Positions 43,799 to 52,982 of a stretch of 64,000 nt of DNA are shown piece after piece. This DNA is from Leucobacter chromiireducens subsp. solipictus (GTDB lineage: Bacteria > Actinomycetota > Actinomycetes > Actinomycetales > Microbacteriaceae). Made by a program: the position numbers and the translations under genes. Each line of letters begins with the position of its first letter. The stretch's first letter is position 1. The DNA is taken from positions 310,001 to 374,000 of the forward strand of contig NZ_QYAC01000003.1 of assembly GCF_016758195.1 (NCBI RefSeq), given 5' to 3'. The notes under the pieces were generated by a model. The model worked only from the letters and a program-made list of their open reading frames with translations, made no database searches and was not told where the DNA came from.

Positions 43799-44785
43799 AT
43801 GTTCTTGCGAGATTATCTATATGTAGATCTAGATAAAGTGTCAGGCCTTGCCAGTCAATTGTATGACGGGATTCCAGAGAAGGCGACTAACGTTACTGCA
43901 CGTCAGAAAAAGTTTGAGGCAGATCTCAAGCTCGTGCGCGGCGGCTCAGGAGCTTCCTCCGAGGATTCAATTGAGCGCAATCTCGGAGATTCGCTCTTTA
44001 AAGATCTAGAAACAGACTTAGAGGCTCTAGGTTTGCTCCGCGATGTTTCCGAAGACCTTGCGCGCGAAGACTCGTGGGATGCGGTCGAAGACATTGCAGC
44101 TCCAGGGCGCATGTTGCGGATAACGGCACCTGGAACTCTATTTCAGCCGGCGCAGATGTCGGACGCTATTGTCGGAATAGCAACCGCTGCTCAAGGGCTT
44201 GCTGACATGGGGATCGGGCAGGACATGGGCGAACAGATGCCACCCCTTCCGCCTAAAGCTAAGTCGGAGAGTCAGAAGCGAGCAGATCGCGCGGCAAAAC
44301 AAGCGCCAAGCGAGCCTCGCTTCCCAGAAGATTTTCTTCCGATGGGTGAGACAGTGCCGCTAATGGATATTCCGCGAGCGCAGCTTTCCGGAATGATAAG
44401 GGTTGCTCGAGGCGTGTTTGGGGAGGGTGTCCACTTGCACCTCAGGCCTGCAGGGCCCAATGGCCCCATAATCTCTGCGAGGCTTGAGGATGGTCGCCGC
44501 TTCCTGGATTCGTCACCCGAAGTACTGATTTCTAGGTATGGCTTGGTAGAGCAAGAGTGGACGGTTGTTGGAGTCGTGGGTCAACTTGGTAGCCGCATGT
44601 CCACAAATAACGTTGACGATGTGACAAATTCCGACGGAAGCGTGAATAGGGCGAAATTCGTCGACTTGGTAGGAAATTTCCTTGGCGAGACTGCCGGTCT
44701 CGTCGATTTACCCCGCGCACCAGGGTTCTCGTTGATTCCTCTGGCGCTCTACCGTTCGATAGGTGAATCTATTGGCATTGAATAG
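43799..44785 (+). CDS. DUF6414-like protein, possible defence cargo
   Basis: This 328-residue protein begins MFLRDYLYVDLDKVSGLASQ, a start that resembles DUF6414 proteins (often written YLYLDEEKV with a following SQL). A coiled or charged segment (around 25-75), an Ala/Lys-rich stretch near 150-180 and a C-terminal FLGETAGLVDLPRAPGF follow. No transmembrane helix is certain. The function is unknown. The ATG at 43799 follows GGAGCGCAG; an in-frame start 36 nt upstream has no such site. GC content is much lower than in host genes, showing recent transfer. It is paired with an Abi gene. Confidence 0.55.
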   Translation: MFLRDYLYVDLDKVSGLASQLYDGIPEKATNVTARQKKFEADLKLVRGGSGASSEDSIERNLGDSLFKDLETDLEALGLLRDVSEDLAREDSWDAVEDIAAPGRMLRITAPGTLFQPAQMSDAIVGIATAAQGLADMGIGQDMGEQMPPLPPKAKSESQKRADRAAKQAPSEPRFPEDFLPMGETVPLMDIPRAQLSGMIRVARGVFGEGVHLHLRPAGPNGPIISARLEDGRRFLDSSPEVLISRYGLVEQEWTVVGVVGQLGSRMSTNNVDDVTNSDGSVNRAKFVDLVGNFLGETAGLVDLPRAPGFSLIPLALYRSIGESIGIE

Positions 44786-44980
44786 CAGTTTAGGGATCCC
44801 TGGAGTTCGGGGCACTTCTCAGATTAAGAAACCGAAAATGCTAAGAAAGTACGTAAAAGCCATTGCAACCGACTGCGTCGACAGATAGAGTAATGGCATA
44901 AATACCAGTCCCGCTGTCTCTCATTGACTTTCGAGTCGCCGAGAAGACATGGACTGGTTTTCTTTTGCCATGATTGAAGT

Positions 44981-45958
44981 GTGAAACCACATCTGTCTTA
45001 CGACGGCCAGCTAGCAAAGATGCTTGGCCGCGGACTCGCGACCTCAGACCGTCCTGCTGCGATGGGCGCGCTCAAACGCATCGGATACTACCCGCTTTCT
45101 GCCTACACCTATCCTTTTAGAAAGCCCGCCACGGAAGAAGATCGGGCGGCAGGGCGAACTCGTGCAGAGACATTCGTTTCTGGTTCGACCGTGGAGGATG
45201 CTCTCAAACTTTACGAATTCGACCGCAAGCTGCGTGGTGTCTTGCTCCAGGCCCTGCAAGAGATTGAGGTGACCCTCGCTACCAAGATCGGTTACGTGCT
45301 TGGTAAGCGAGCAGGCGATGGTCATCTGAGAGTGGAGTGTCTAGATGAGACGGTTTGCGCTCGTCTGAATGCAGATGGTGTAACTACGCATATGGCATGG
45401 GTACAGAGATATGAGAAGTTGCGGAAGGACGCCAAGGAGGAAGAGTATGTTAAGCACCATATCCTCCACTACGGCGGGGAGATCCCAATTTGGGTGGCGA
45501 CGGGCTTTATGGACTTTGGATGCCTAATACGGCTCTACTCATTCATGAAGAAGCCTGACCGGGAGAGGATTGCCTCGGAACTGGGTCTTTCTGGCAATGC
45601 ATCAGATACGCTCCATCGATGGCTGAGAGCCCTCAATATTCTTCGAAATAACTGCGCGCACAACAATAGAATTTGGAACCGTGCGACTGTCGATGTGCCT
45701 CCGAAGTTCTCAACTCGAGTAGCGCCAGGGGAGCTCCACCACCTCAATGATTTGGACAATGACCAGCGGCAAAAGATCTACCTGCTAATTGCGCTGACGG
45801 GACATCTGAGTCGAGCGGTCAATCCTGCGGGGAATTGGTCCTGGTCCACGCTCCCTACACAGGCGAAGAAACTTGGGAATGTTGGGGGTATGACACTCGA
45901 GAACGTCATGGGATTTCCGACGGGATGGGAAAAGCTCGACCTGTGGCAGAAACTCTGA
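44981..45958 (+). CDS. Abi-family (AbiD/AbiF-like) HEPN-type abortive infection protein
   Basis: This 325-residue protein belongs to the Abi_2 family. It begins HLSYDGQLAKMLGRGLAT, then LKRIGYYPLSAYTYPFR, FDRKLRGVLLQALQEIEVTL and the HEPN RNase motif R-x4-H at Arg222-His227 (LRNNCAHNNRIWN). AbiD/AbiF proteins stop phage growth by killing or arresting infected cells, probably as RNases. The start is a GTG at 44981; there is no strong ribosome binding site. Low GC and position inside a tRNA-borne element support transfer and a defence role. No antitoxin-like partner is obvious apart from the DUF6414-like gene. Confidence 0.85.
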   Translation: MKPHLSYDGQLAKMLGRGLATSDRPAAMGALKRIGYYPLSAYTYPFRKPATEEDRAAGRTRAETFVSGSTVEDALKLYEFDRKLRGVLLQALQEIEVTLATKIGYVLGKRAGDGHLRVECLDETVCARLNADGVTTHMAWVQRYEKLRKDAKEEEYVKHHILHYGGEIPIWVATGFMDFGCLIRLYSFMKKPDRERIASELGLSGNASDTLHRWLRALNILRNNCAHNNRIWNRATVDVPPKFSTRVAPGELHHLNDLDNDQRQKIYLLIALTGHLSRAVNPAGNWSWSTLPTQAKKLGNVGGMTLENVMGFPTGWEKLDLWQKL

Positions 45959-46536
45959 GCTCTAAGCCCGCCTCACTCGCCCCTTCGGGATGATCTGCTC
46001 TTAGATCGATTGGTTGAGATTTGTCCCCTTGCTGGTCTTATCTCATTTCCTCTCAAACAGTCGCGCAATGCACGTCGAATTGTTGGGTGATCGCATGCAC
46101 ACTGGTTCCGAGATCTCGGGTAGTTCACTTCTTGGTCGGTCCAAGGTATCTGGACGCATCCCCTGGTGCGGTCGCGGCTTCAGGGCCGACTAAATCGGGA
46201 GAGTAGCTGTCGGCGGCGGCGCCGTTCCCTGTCAACTCCCATGCCAAAATCTGTAGCTCAATCCGCTTCCACGCGTCCGATTTGAGTCTGCCAGCGTCCG
46301 CATCATGAGAGACCGTGAGTTTAGTTCTCAAGGCTCGAAACGTTGTGTGTGTAGCCGGGGAAAGATAGGAAGCAAGCTCGGCAACGGACCACGCAATGCC
46401 CATGGAAATCAACCGTGACGACCCCGAATCGACCGGCTACACTCGGAACTGGCGCAACGCCACATTCCCAAGTAACACCAGGGAACCGTAGCCATCCGCA
46501 TGGTCTCGAAACTAATCGGGATCAGGATTTTTGATG
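45959..46536. other. Right end of the element, little coding evidence
   Basis: The region before attR has no clear gene on the plus strand. On the minus strand a 92-codon frame (46125-46403) is open and reads like protein, but it has no ribosome binding site. Sequence is moderate in GC, as in the cargo genes. Confidence 0.5.
46125..46403 (-). CDS. Possible small hypothetical protein
   Basis: The frame from an ATG at 46403 encodes 92 residues starting MGIAWSVAELASYLSPATHT with a basic, helical middle part (FRALRTKLTVSHDADAGRLK) and a Pro/Gly-rich end. It lacks a visible ribosome binding site, and I do not recognise a family. It could be a degraded gene of the element. Confidence 0.25.
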   Translation of the reverse strand: MGIAWSVAELASYLSPATHTTFRALRTKLTVSHDADAGRLKSDAWKRIELQILAWELTGNGAAADSYSPDLVGPEAATAPGDASRYLGPTKK

Positions 46537-46571
46537 GACGGGGTCGCAGGTTCAAATCCTGTCATCCCGAC
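46537..46571 (+). repeat. attR (35-bp attachment repeat)
   Basis: Exact copy of 41330-41364. To the right is host DNA beginning GAGAAGCCCC, so before integration the tRNA end read CGA in place of the present CCA. Confidence 0.92.
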
Positions 46572-46575
46572 GAGA

Positions 46576-46607
46576 AGCCCCGGTCAGAAGCAATTCTGAC
46601 CGGGGCT
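46576..46607 (+). terminator. Original host terminator of tRNA-Pro
   Basis: A perfect 14-bp stem (AGCCCCGGTCAGAA / TTCTGACCGGGGCT) with a GCAA loop and GTTTCGTTTTG after it lies just right of attR; before integration it directly followed the tRNA gene. Confidence 0.85.
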
Positions 46608-46645
46608 GTTTCGTTTTGGGGGGCGGTGGCGCGGCGAGATGGGAA

Positions 46646-47065
46646 TCACATCCACTCGTTCGTGCCGATAGCGCGCGATCGCTCCTCGTCGCCGGAGTAC
46701 CGGCCGAGCCCGAGCTCGAAGAGTTCCCCGCCGAAGAGCATCTGCCCGGCACCCATCCCGAGGAGGCTCGCCGCGGCGACTGCGAGGGTGCCGTATGCGA
46801 GACCGGGCAGGCCCCAATGACGCCTGCCGAGGGGCAGGAGAATCGCAGCGCCGATAAGGTGTGCGGCAATGAGCGGGATGCCCCCGACGGCGAAGGCAAA
46901 ACCCTCCATCGTGGTGCCCGCGGTGAGTGCTTTGCCCTGATCAGTCTCAGCCGCGAGCTGAGCAAGGCCGTACCACGACCACGCGAGCACCATGACGAGC
47001 ACACCGATGCCGGCGAAGCCCCAGAACTTCGTGGCGGGCTGCTGTGCCGAGGCTGTACCGGTCAT
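46646..47065 (-). CDS. Small four-helix membrane protein, unknown
   Basis: This 139-residue protein has four likely membrane helices (about 15-37, 48-72, 73-95 and 92-112), including FAVGGIPLIAAHLIGAAILL. I do not recognise a functional family. The ATG at 47065 has TAGTCT 7 nt before it on its strand, so the mRNA is probably leaderless. The gene is convergent with the tRNA/attR side and divergent from nothing: the LuxR-type gene to the right runs the same way and ends 81 bp before it. Confidence 0.7.
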   Translation of the reverse strand: MTGTASAQQPATKFWGFAGIGVLVMVLAWSWYGLAQLAAETDQGKALTAGTTMEGFAFAVGGIPLIAAHLIGAAILLPLGRRHWGLPGLAYGTLAVAAASLLGMGAGQMLFGGELFELGLGRYSGDEERSRAIGTNEWM

Positions 47066-47146
47066 GCCGATCAGACTATCCGGCAGCGGGACAGCTCGGT
47101 CAGAGGTGGAGTCTGACCGGGGCTGTTTCGTTGTCGGGCGAGGGGG

Positions 47147-49741
47147 CTACCGGGCGTCCGCGTGCTCGCTCGTGATGTGATCGGCGAGCTCCGCGCGCCG
47201 GTCGATTCCGAGCTTGCGCATGATCCGGTAGAGATGGCTCTCGACCGTGCGGACCGAGAGGATCAGTTCGTCCGCGATCTGCTGATTCGTCAGTCCGGCA
47301 CGCGCGAGCTGGGCGATCCGAAGCTCACGGGTGCTGAGCTCCACGATGGAGTGGCTTCCGCGTCGCGGATCGTAGCGGCCCGCCGGAACGTGCGCGAGCA
47401 CGAGCGCCAGCCGCGCGTCGATGTCGCGGACCTCGCCGGGCTGTCCGTCCGTGCGCGCGATGACCGCGGCACGCTTGTACGCGGAAATCGCGAGGGAGAT
47501 GCGCCCCTGCTGTGCGAACTGTTCGGCGAGGCGCATCAGCTCGGCGCGATCCCGCAGCGCCCAGGCCCGGGCGCTCAGCGCCAGTTCCTGGATGGTGCGG
47601 CTCGCGACGGCCGCTAGCCGGGGTTCCACGTGTGCCAGGCGCTCGGCGTTCGGATCGACATCGAGCGCGCCCAGGTAGGCGTAGGCGGCGGCGATGCGTT
47701 CCCCGCGTTCCCAGCCCTGGTCGCCCGCGGCGATGGCGAGGTCCGCCGCCTCCTGGCGCTTTCCGGTGCTCGTCAGCATCTGCACGGTCGCCCAGCTGCG
47801 GCTTCCCCCGGGAAGAGGAATGTCCGGGCTGCGGAGGTGCCCGAGTTCCGCGCTGCGCTGCTCCGCGGTCGCGCGGTGGCCGCGGCGCGACGCGAGCACC
47901 GCCGCGGAAATCGCGAGCGTCAGCGGCACGAATGCCGGGGTCACCGCCGGGGTGCCGAGCATGGTCGTGCATTCGAGTACCTCGCCGGCCTCCTCGTGGC
48001 GGCTCTCGAGAAGCAACAGGGTGGCACAGAGCGACCCCTGGGTGAGGATCAGCGTCACGTCGCGGCCGGCGAGGGCGTTCGAGAAGTCTGCGAGTGCGGC
48101 GTCGACGGCCGCCCCGGGATCGCCGCCCAGATAGTCGGTGAGGCCGCGGAACACTCGTGTGGCCGTCTCGAGGGAGGGATCCTGTGCCAGCACTTCCGCG
48201 GGCAGTGAGTCGAGCCGGTGCCACAGCTCGCGGCTCTCCGAGATACGCCCTTCGATCACTGCGAGCACGGCCTGTGTGATCCAGATCGCGGCCCGAGAGC
48301 ACACGGGTGCCGACTCGGTCGCGTCGGCGAGCTCGCGCGCGGGCTGGGGATCGCCCGCGTAGAGGAGCGATACGAACGCGTGCCGGGCGGTGAGCGTCTC
48401 CGCGAACTCGCCCGCGCCGGGGACCGCTTCTCGCAGATGCCGGAGGGCGGCTGGGACATCCATGTCGAATGCGAGCGTGGCGTCGGTGAGGGCGAGCACC
48501 CAGGCCACGCTCTCGAACGCGGTCCGGGGGAAGTGCTCGGCCTCGGCGACGATGCTCTCGACAGTCTCCCGCGACGCGGCCGTGGCGAGCATGCCGGCCC
48601 GGACCGCTCGCGTCGCCGAGGCGATCGAGGGGTGGAGTCGCCAGTCCTGTTGCGCGGTGTGCTGCGCGTCGCGGGCCCGTTCGTGGACGAGTCGCACCAG
48701 TCGGGCGTCGCGGGTTTCGGTCTGCGATTCCGGATGCATCGCGAGGCGGCCGAGTGCGGGGTTCCCGAGATCCGACGCGACCGCGGTGGCGAGCCGGTAC
48801 CGGCGTGCGTAGGCGGTTTCGTGACGGAAATACTCGACGAGCAGGGGCGGCTCCACCGTGACGAAGGTCGCGCTGTCCGAGGGGAACAGTGAGACGAGGC
48901 CGTCCGCTTCAAGCTGTTCGATCTCTTCGAGGTCGCCCTGCCGCGCCACCGTGTCGAGGGCGATGGTGCCGACCGTGGCGAGGACCTCAAGGAGATCGCG
49001 CTGGCGGGGGGTGAGCCGGTCGAGGAGAACGCGTGCGGCCGCTCCCAGCGTGTCGGTCCAGAGATCCTGGGCGCCGCGCCACTGGCCGTCGTGCAGCGTG
49101 AGCTTGCCACCGGCGACCGCGGCATCCACGAGTGCCAGGGCGAGACCCGGGTTTCCTCCGCTCTTGGCGAAGATGCGACTGAGGGTGTTCCGCGTCAGCG
49201 GGGCGTCAAGGTGCGTCTGCAGGATCCGCTCCAGCTCGGAGAACGCGAGCGGCTGAATCCGCAGTTCGTGCGCGGTGCCGTAGGTGGGGTGCGCGGACCG
49301 GGGGCGCGGTCCGCGCCCGGCGCCCCAGGGCGTGCGGGCGGTGACCACCGGGACGCCCGTGCGCGAGCGTACGGCGCAGATGACTCCCCAGCTTGCCTCG
49401 TCGAGGTCGTCCCAATCATCGACCAGGATCGCGGCACGGTCCGGGGGGACCTGGGACACGAGTTCGTCGATCGCCCCGGTGAGGGAGGCGATGAAGGATT
49501 GCGGGCGCGTGTCTTTGCCCGGGATCACCCCCGCGAGAGCGAGGGCCGCGAGCGGCGTCTGCCGGAAGGCGGCGTGGCCGAGGATCCGGACGACGGTCCA
49601 GTCCCGGCTGATCAGGGAGTGATCGAGCTCGCGCAGCAAGGTGGAACGGCCGCTCCCCGCTTCGCCGGTGATGTTGACGCTGGCGCCGCGACGGACGCTG
49701 GTACTGAGTCGGGAGAGATCACGTGGAGGGTGTCGGCGCAA
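47147..49741 (-). CDS. Large LuxR-family ATPase regulator (LAL/MalT-like)
   Basis: This 864-residue regulator has an N-terminal AAA/NACHT-type ATPase with Walker A GEAGSGRST (26-34) and Walker B AAILVDDWDD, a long helical repeat region in the middle, and a C-terminal LuxR HTH (LSTRELRIAQLARAGLTNQQ, then RTVESHLYRIMRKL). Such proteins use ATP-dependent oligomerisation to switch on genes on sensing a ligand. The start is a TTG at 49741, with GGAAAGG 7 nt before. It is divergent from a clearly related gene at 50085-52658. No target operon is evident nearby. Confidence 0.85.
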   Translation of the reverse strand: MRRHPPRDLSRLSTSVRRGASVNITGEAGSGRSTLLRELDHSLISRDWTVVRILGHAAFRQTPLAALALAGVIPGKDTRPQSFIASLTGAIDELVSQVPPDRAAILVDDWDDLDEASWGVICAVRSRTGVPVVTARTPWGAGRGPRPRSAHPTYGTAHELRIQPLAFSELERILQTHLDAPLTRNTLSRIFAKSGGNPGLALALVDAAVAGGKLTLHDGQWRGAQDLWTDTLGAAARVLLDRLTPRQRDLLEVLATVGTIALDTVARQGDLEEIEQLEADGLVSLFPSDSATFVTVEPPLLVEYFRHETAYARRYRLATAVASDLGNPALGRLAMHPESQTETRDARLVRLVHERARDAQHTAQQDWRLHPSIASATRAVRAGMLATAASRETVESIVAEAEHFPRTAFESVAWVLALTDATLAFDMDVPAALRHLREAVPGAGEFAETLTARHAFVSLLYAGDPQPARELADATESAPVCSRAAIWITQAVLAVIEGRISESRELWHRLDSLPAEVLAQDPSLETATRVFRGLTDYLGGDPGAAVDAALADFSNALAGRDVTLILTQGSLCATLLLLESRHEEAGEVLECTTMLGTPAVTPAFVPLTLAISAAVLASRRGHRATAEQRSAELGHLRSPDIPLPGGSRSWATVQMLTSTGKRQEAADLAIAAGDQGWERGERIAAAYAYLGALDVDPNAERLAHVEPRLAAVASRTIQELALSARAWALRDRAELMRLAEQFAQQGRISLAISAYKRAAVIARTDGQPGEVRDIDARLALVLAHVPAGRYDPRRGSHSIVELSTRELRIAQLARAGLTNQQIADELILSVRTVESHLYRIMRKLGIDRRAELADHITSEHADAR

Positions 49742-50084
49742 TGGTGAACCTTTCCAGCCGGGGAGGGACGACAGACGGGACCGCGCGGACGACGCACGGG
49801 GCCCGAATGTCAGTGTGCAGTGTGGGGTGGGCCGGCTACTGATTTCGGCGGGCGGTGCAGTGCTCGCCGCCGCAGATGCAGCAGCGCGCCGGCGGAATCG
49901 GGGGCGGAACTCAGTAGCGTGAAGGTCGCGGTCAGCAGCGTCCGGTCACGGTGCGCCGCGCGTGGGCCCACGGTGATCACCACGCCGCGCAACGGAAATC
50001 CACGGTCAAAGCTGCAGATGCTGGGTAAGTCGGAGTACTGTCAATGCACACGAATCGGATCAGCGAAGAGATCGGCAGCGCAGC
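49742..50084. other. Shared upstream region of two divergent LuxR-type genes
   Basis: No gene is seen. The region has GC-rich CGCCG/GCGGCG repeats and probably holds both promoters; no clear shared operator was found. Confidence 0.5.
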
Positions 50085-52658
50085 ATGGAGAATCGAGCGA
50101 GGGCGCTGAGTCACACCGCGAGCGTCATCACCGCGGCGGGGTCCGTCGAAGTGATCGGCGTTCACGGTTCGGGCAAGACGCACTTTATTTCTCAGGTCGT
50201 CGAACACTTCCGGAATCTCACCTGGCACATCGTCGAGGTGCGGGGGCTGTACGCGTATCGGAACACGCCATTCGCGAGTCTTGCCCTGGCCGGGCTGAAC
50301 TCTGTCGCCCAGGGGCGTCCGGGGTCCCCGCGGGTGGTCGTCAGCGAACTCGAGGAGATGCTCGCCGCGCCGCATTCGCTGCTCGTGTTGGAGGACGCGG
50401 AGTTCATTGATGACGCGAGCTGGGGTGCGCTCTCGGCGGTGTGCAGCTCGAACCACACGCCGACGCTGCTGAGCCGGCTCCCGGGATCGTCACGGAACCG
50501 GATCGGGAATCAATTGGAGGGGATGAGCATCGCCCCGGGGTTCGGCGTGCACCTCGGCCCGCTGGGCTTCGACGATCTGAGCGCGGCGCTCACGCAGGCC
50601 ACCGGCACGCCACTGCACTCGAGCGCGATGAGTCACGTGTTTGCGAGTTCGGGCGGAAACGTGGGGCTGGCCATCACCATGGTGCGTGCCGCGATCCATG
50701 AGGATCGGTTGAGCCTCGAACACGGCCGGTGGACCACTTCGGACTCCTTCTGGAGCAGCGCCCTGATTCCCTATATCGATGCGCTGCTTGCGGAACTGAG
50801 TGATGAGCAATGGGACGCCCTGGAGATCCTGTCCCTCCTCGGCGTCGTCGACATCGACACGCTCGTGGAATTCACGGGGCCGGAGGTGCCGACGCAACTC
50901 GAGGAACTCTCGCTGATCGGGTTCTATCCCTCGGCCGGGCGGCTGCTGGTGACCGTGCAGCCCCCGCTCCTCGTCGATTTCTTCAGGCATCGTCCGGCGG
51001 CTGCGCGCCGGCATCGCCTGAGCGCGCTGCTCGAAGCGCACGTGCGCGCGGGCACCGAGACGAGCGTGCAGTTTCGGCTTCCCGCGATGTCCCAGAGCCC
51101 GGACGCGCCCTTTGTCCGGCTGGTGCACGAACACCTCCGGAACCGGCTGCTGGTCGCACAGACCGAGTGGAGCCGTTCGCCGTCACGTGAGACCCTCGCG
51201 AACCTCATTGAGATCTCGGTGGCGTCCGGGGCGACGGCGGAGGAACTCGAGGCGCTCTTCGCGGACGTGGCCGCGCTCTCGGATCACGAGTCGGAGCAGA
51301 TGCTCGTGCGGTGGGAGTTTCTGCGGGCGGATCACTGGCTGTTCATCACGGGGGAGTTCCAGCGAGCCATCGACAGCCTGCGTGCGGCCGCGGGCCGGTT
51401 TCCTCGGCTCGGGGCGCTGTTCGGGGTCAGGATCTTCGAGATCGAGCGGGTCGTGTTTCCGGCCGCGGACCCGTCGCTCCTCCCGGACCCCCACGACCCC
51501 ACACTCGACGCGCGCGTGCGCGCCGCAACGCACATGGCGATCGGGAGCGAACTCCTGCGCGGTGGGCGCGTGGTCGAGGCGAAGGCGCACTACGACGGCG
51601 CGAACGCGCTGGAACCGTTTACCGGGGCGGTCGACCGGATGGGGTTTGTGATCGTCAGCGACTACTTTGCCGGGCACTGCGAACGGGCCCGGCGCGCCGC
51701 CGAGCAAGGGCTTGCCGAGGCGAAGGACTCCTTCGACAATGTGGCGATCCGCGGGTACTGTTACCTGCTCGCGCTGCTGGATCTGCACGATGGGCGGGTC
51801 CGCCGGGCCGAGGAATCGATCCGGCTTGCGTTCTCACTGGGAGAGCCGATCCGGCAGCCGCCGTTTGTGCACCTGTCGTTCCTGGTGATGGGCGCGGTGA
51901 TCGCGGTGGGCCAGGGGCACCTGGACGCCGCGCGTGCCCTGCAGGCGCAGTATGAGCACTCTGCGGTGCCCGACAGTCTGCTCCCGGGCGGATCCCGGAG
52001 CTGGGCGACGGCGCGCGTGATCGCCGCCGAGCAGAACCCGGTGGCGGGGGCGGATCACGCGGAGCAGGGCGGCACCGAGCTCTGGGAGCGCGGCGCGCAC
52101 CTGAACGCGGCGCTCGCGTATCTGACCGCGCTGGAGTACGACCTCTCGGAGGAACGACTGGAGCGGCTCCGCCCTCGCCTCGCGGACATCGACTCGCCGT
52201 ACGTCGCAGATCGGGTGCGCTGTCTCACCGCGGTGCTCCGGGAGGAGCTCGCGACGATGGAGCGCTGCGCCGCGGAGTTCGCGGAGCTGGGGCAGCTCAG
52301 TGACGCGCTGGGGGTGTACCGGGAGTGCATTCGCGTGGCGAAGCAGCGGGACGACGTGGAGGCGGTGGAGCGGAACGAGCTGCGGTTGCGACACCTGCGT
52401 GAGTCGTTGCCTCCGGGCGAGTACGGTGAGCGGCGGGTGCGATCCGGCGGCGTCCAGTTCTCTGCGCGAGAGATCCAGATCGCGGGGCTGGCGATCTCGG
52501 GGAAGTCGAATCAGGCGATCGCCGACGCGCTGGTGCTCTCGGTGCGCACGGTCGAGAGTCACATGCATCGAATTATGAAAAAGGCTCAGGTGGAGCGCCG
52601 GCAGGACCTGGCGTTTGTCGAGGAGCTGGCCGGAGCGCGGGGGCCGCGACTCGGATAG
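50085..52658 (+). CDS. Large LuxR-family ATPase regulator (second copy)
   Basis: This 857-residue protein has the same layout as its divergent neighbour: N-terminal P-loop GVHGSGKTHF (25-34), helical middle region and C-terminal LuxR HTH (SAREIQIAGLAISGKSNQAI, then RTVESHMHRIMKKA). Many segments match in order with the neighbour (TPLAALALAGV/TPFASLALAGL; DDWDDLDEASWG/DAEFIDDASWG; LPGGSRSWAT in both), so the pair arose by duplication and reversal. The ATG at 50085 has no strong ribosome binding site. It is convergent with ctaD. Confidence 0.85.
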   Translation: MENRARALSHTASVITAAGSVEVIGVHGSGKTHFISQVVEHFRNLTWHIVEVRGLYAYRNTPFASLALAGLNSVAQGRPGSPRVVVSELEEMLAAPHSLLVLEDAEFIDDASWGALSAVCSSNHTPTLLSRLPGSSRNRIGNQLEGMSIAPGFGVHLGPLGFDDLSAALTQATGTPLHSSAMSHVFASSGGNVGLAITMVRAAIHEDRLSLEHGRWTTSDSFWSSALIPYIDALLAELSDEQWDALEILSLLGVVDIDTLVEFTGPEVPTQLEELSLIGFYPSAGRLLVTVQPPLLVDFFRHRPAAARRHRLSALLEAHVRAGTETSVQFRLPAMSQSPDAPFVRLVHEHLRNRLLVAQTEWSRSPSRETLANLIEISVASGATAEELEALFADVAALSDHESEQMLVRWEFLRADHWLFITGEFQRAIDSLRAAAGRFPRLGALFGVRIFEIERVVFPAADPSLLPDPHDPTLDARVRAATHMAIGSELLRGGRVVEAKAHYDGANALEPFTGAVDRMGFVIVSDYFAGHCERARRAAEQGLAEAKDSFDNVAIRGYCYLLALLDLHDGRVRRAEESIRLAFSLGEPIRQPPFVHLSFLVMGAVIAVGQGHLDAARALQAQYEHSAVPDSLLPGGSRSWATARVIAAEQNPVAGADHAEQGGTELWERGAHLNAALAYLTALEYDLSEERLERLRPRLADIDSPYVADRVRCLTAVLREELATMERCAAEFAELGQLSDALGVYRECIRVAKQRDDVEAVERNELRLRHLRESLPPGEYGERRVRSGGVQFSAREIQIAGLAISGKSNQAIADALVLSVRTVESHMHRIMKKAQVERRQDLAFVEELAGARGPRLG

Positions 52659-52982
52659 CGGGCCCCGCGGCGCCTCGGCGCTGAGTGCGGAGTGACCGTG
52701 CGCTCGCTACGGCAACGCCTCGACGTCCGGGCGCGGGGCGTGTCCCGAGTACTGCACCCGAGCGGCACCGGGTACCGAATTGCGCGTCTCACCGCCGGGG
52801 CAGCGACCATCTCGGCTTTACTGAGTGCTGTGGCCGTTCCCCAGCGGCCCGCAGAACTGAGACGGATCGGCCATCCCCCCCCCCGGTGCTCCCCAGCACC
52901 ACCGCTGATCTGGACTCAACCGCAAAGCAGCGAGCTGCGTGCGGCCGGCTGCGCCGACCGCGCGTGCTGCTTTGGCCCCGTG
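52659..52982. other. Intergenic region without gene
   Basis: No convincing coding sequence. It contains an eight-C run near 52876 and lies between two convergent genes. Confidence 0.5.

Larger units (their letters stand above)
41330..46571. mobile_element. Integrative element in tRNA-Pro(CGG)
   Basis: A 5.2-kb element lies between a 35-bp repeat inside the tRNA gene and an identical copy at 46537-46571. It encodes an excisionase-like HTH protein and a tyrosine integrase directly after the tRNA, as in many integrated plasmids or phage satellites, then a non-coding palindrome array and cargo genes of clearly lower GC content (43.6-46.5 kb). No replication, transfer or phage structural gene is seen, so it probably depends on another element to move, or is a defence island. 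Confidence 0.88.

Noticed and set aside
46537-46571. Second tRNA-Pro gene
   Set aside because: Only the 3' half from the anticodon stem is present; it is the attR copy and cannot fold as a tRNA.
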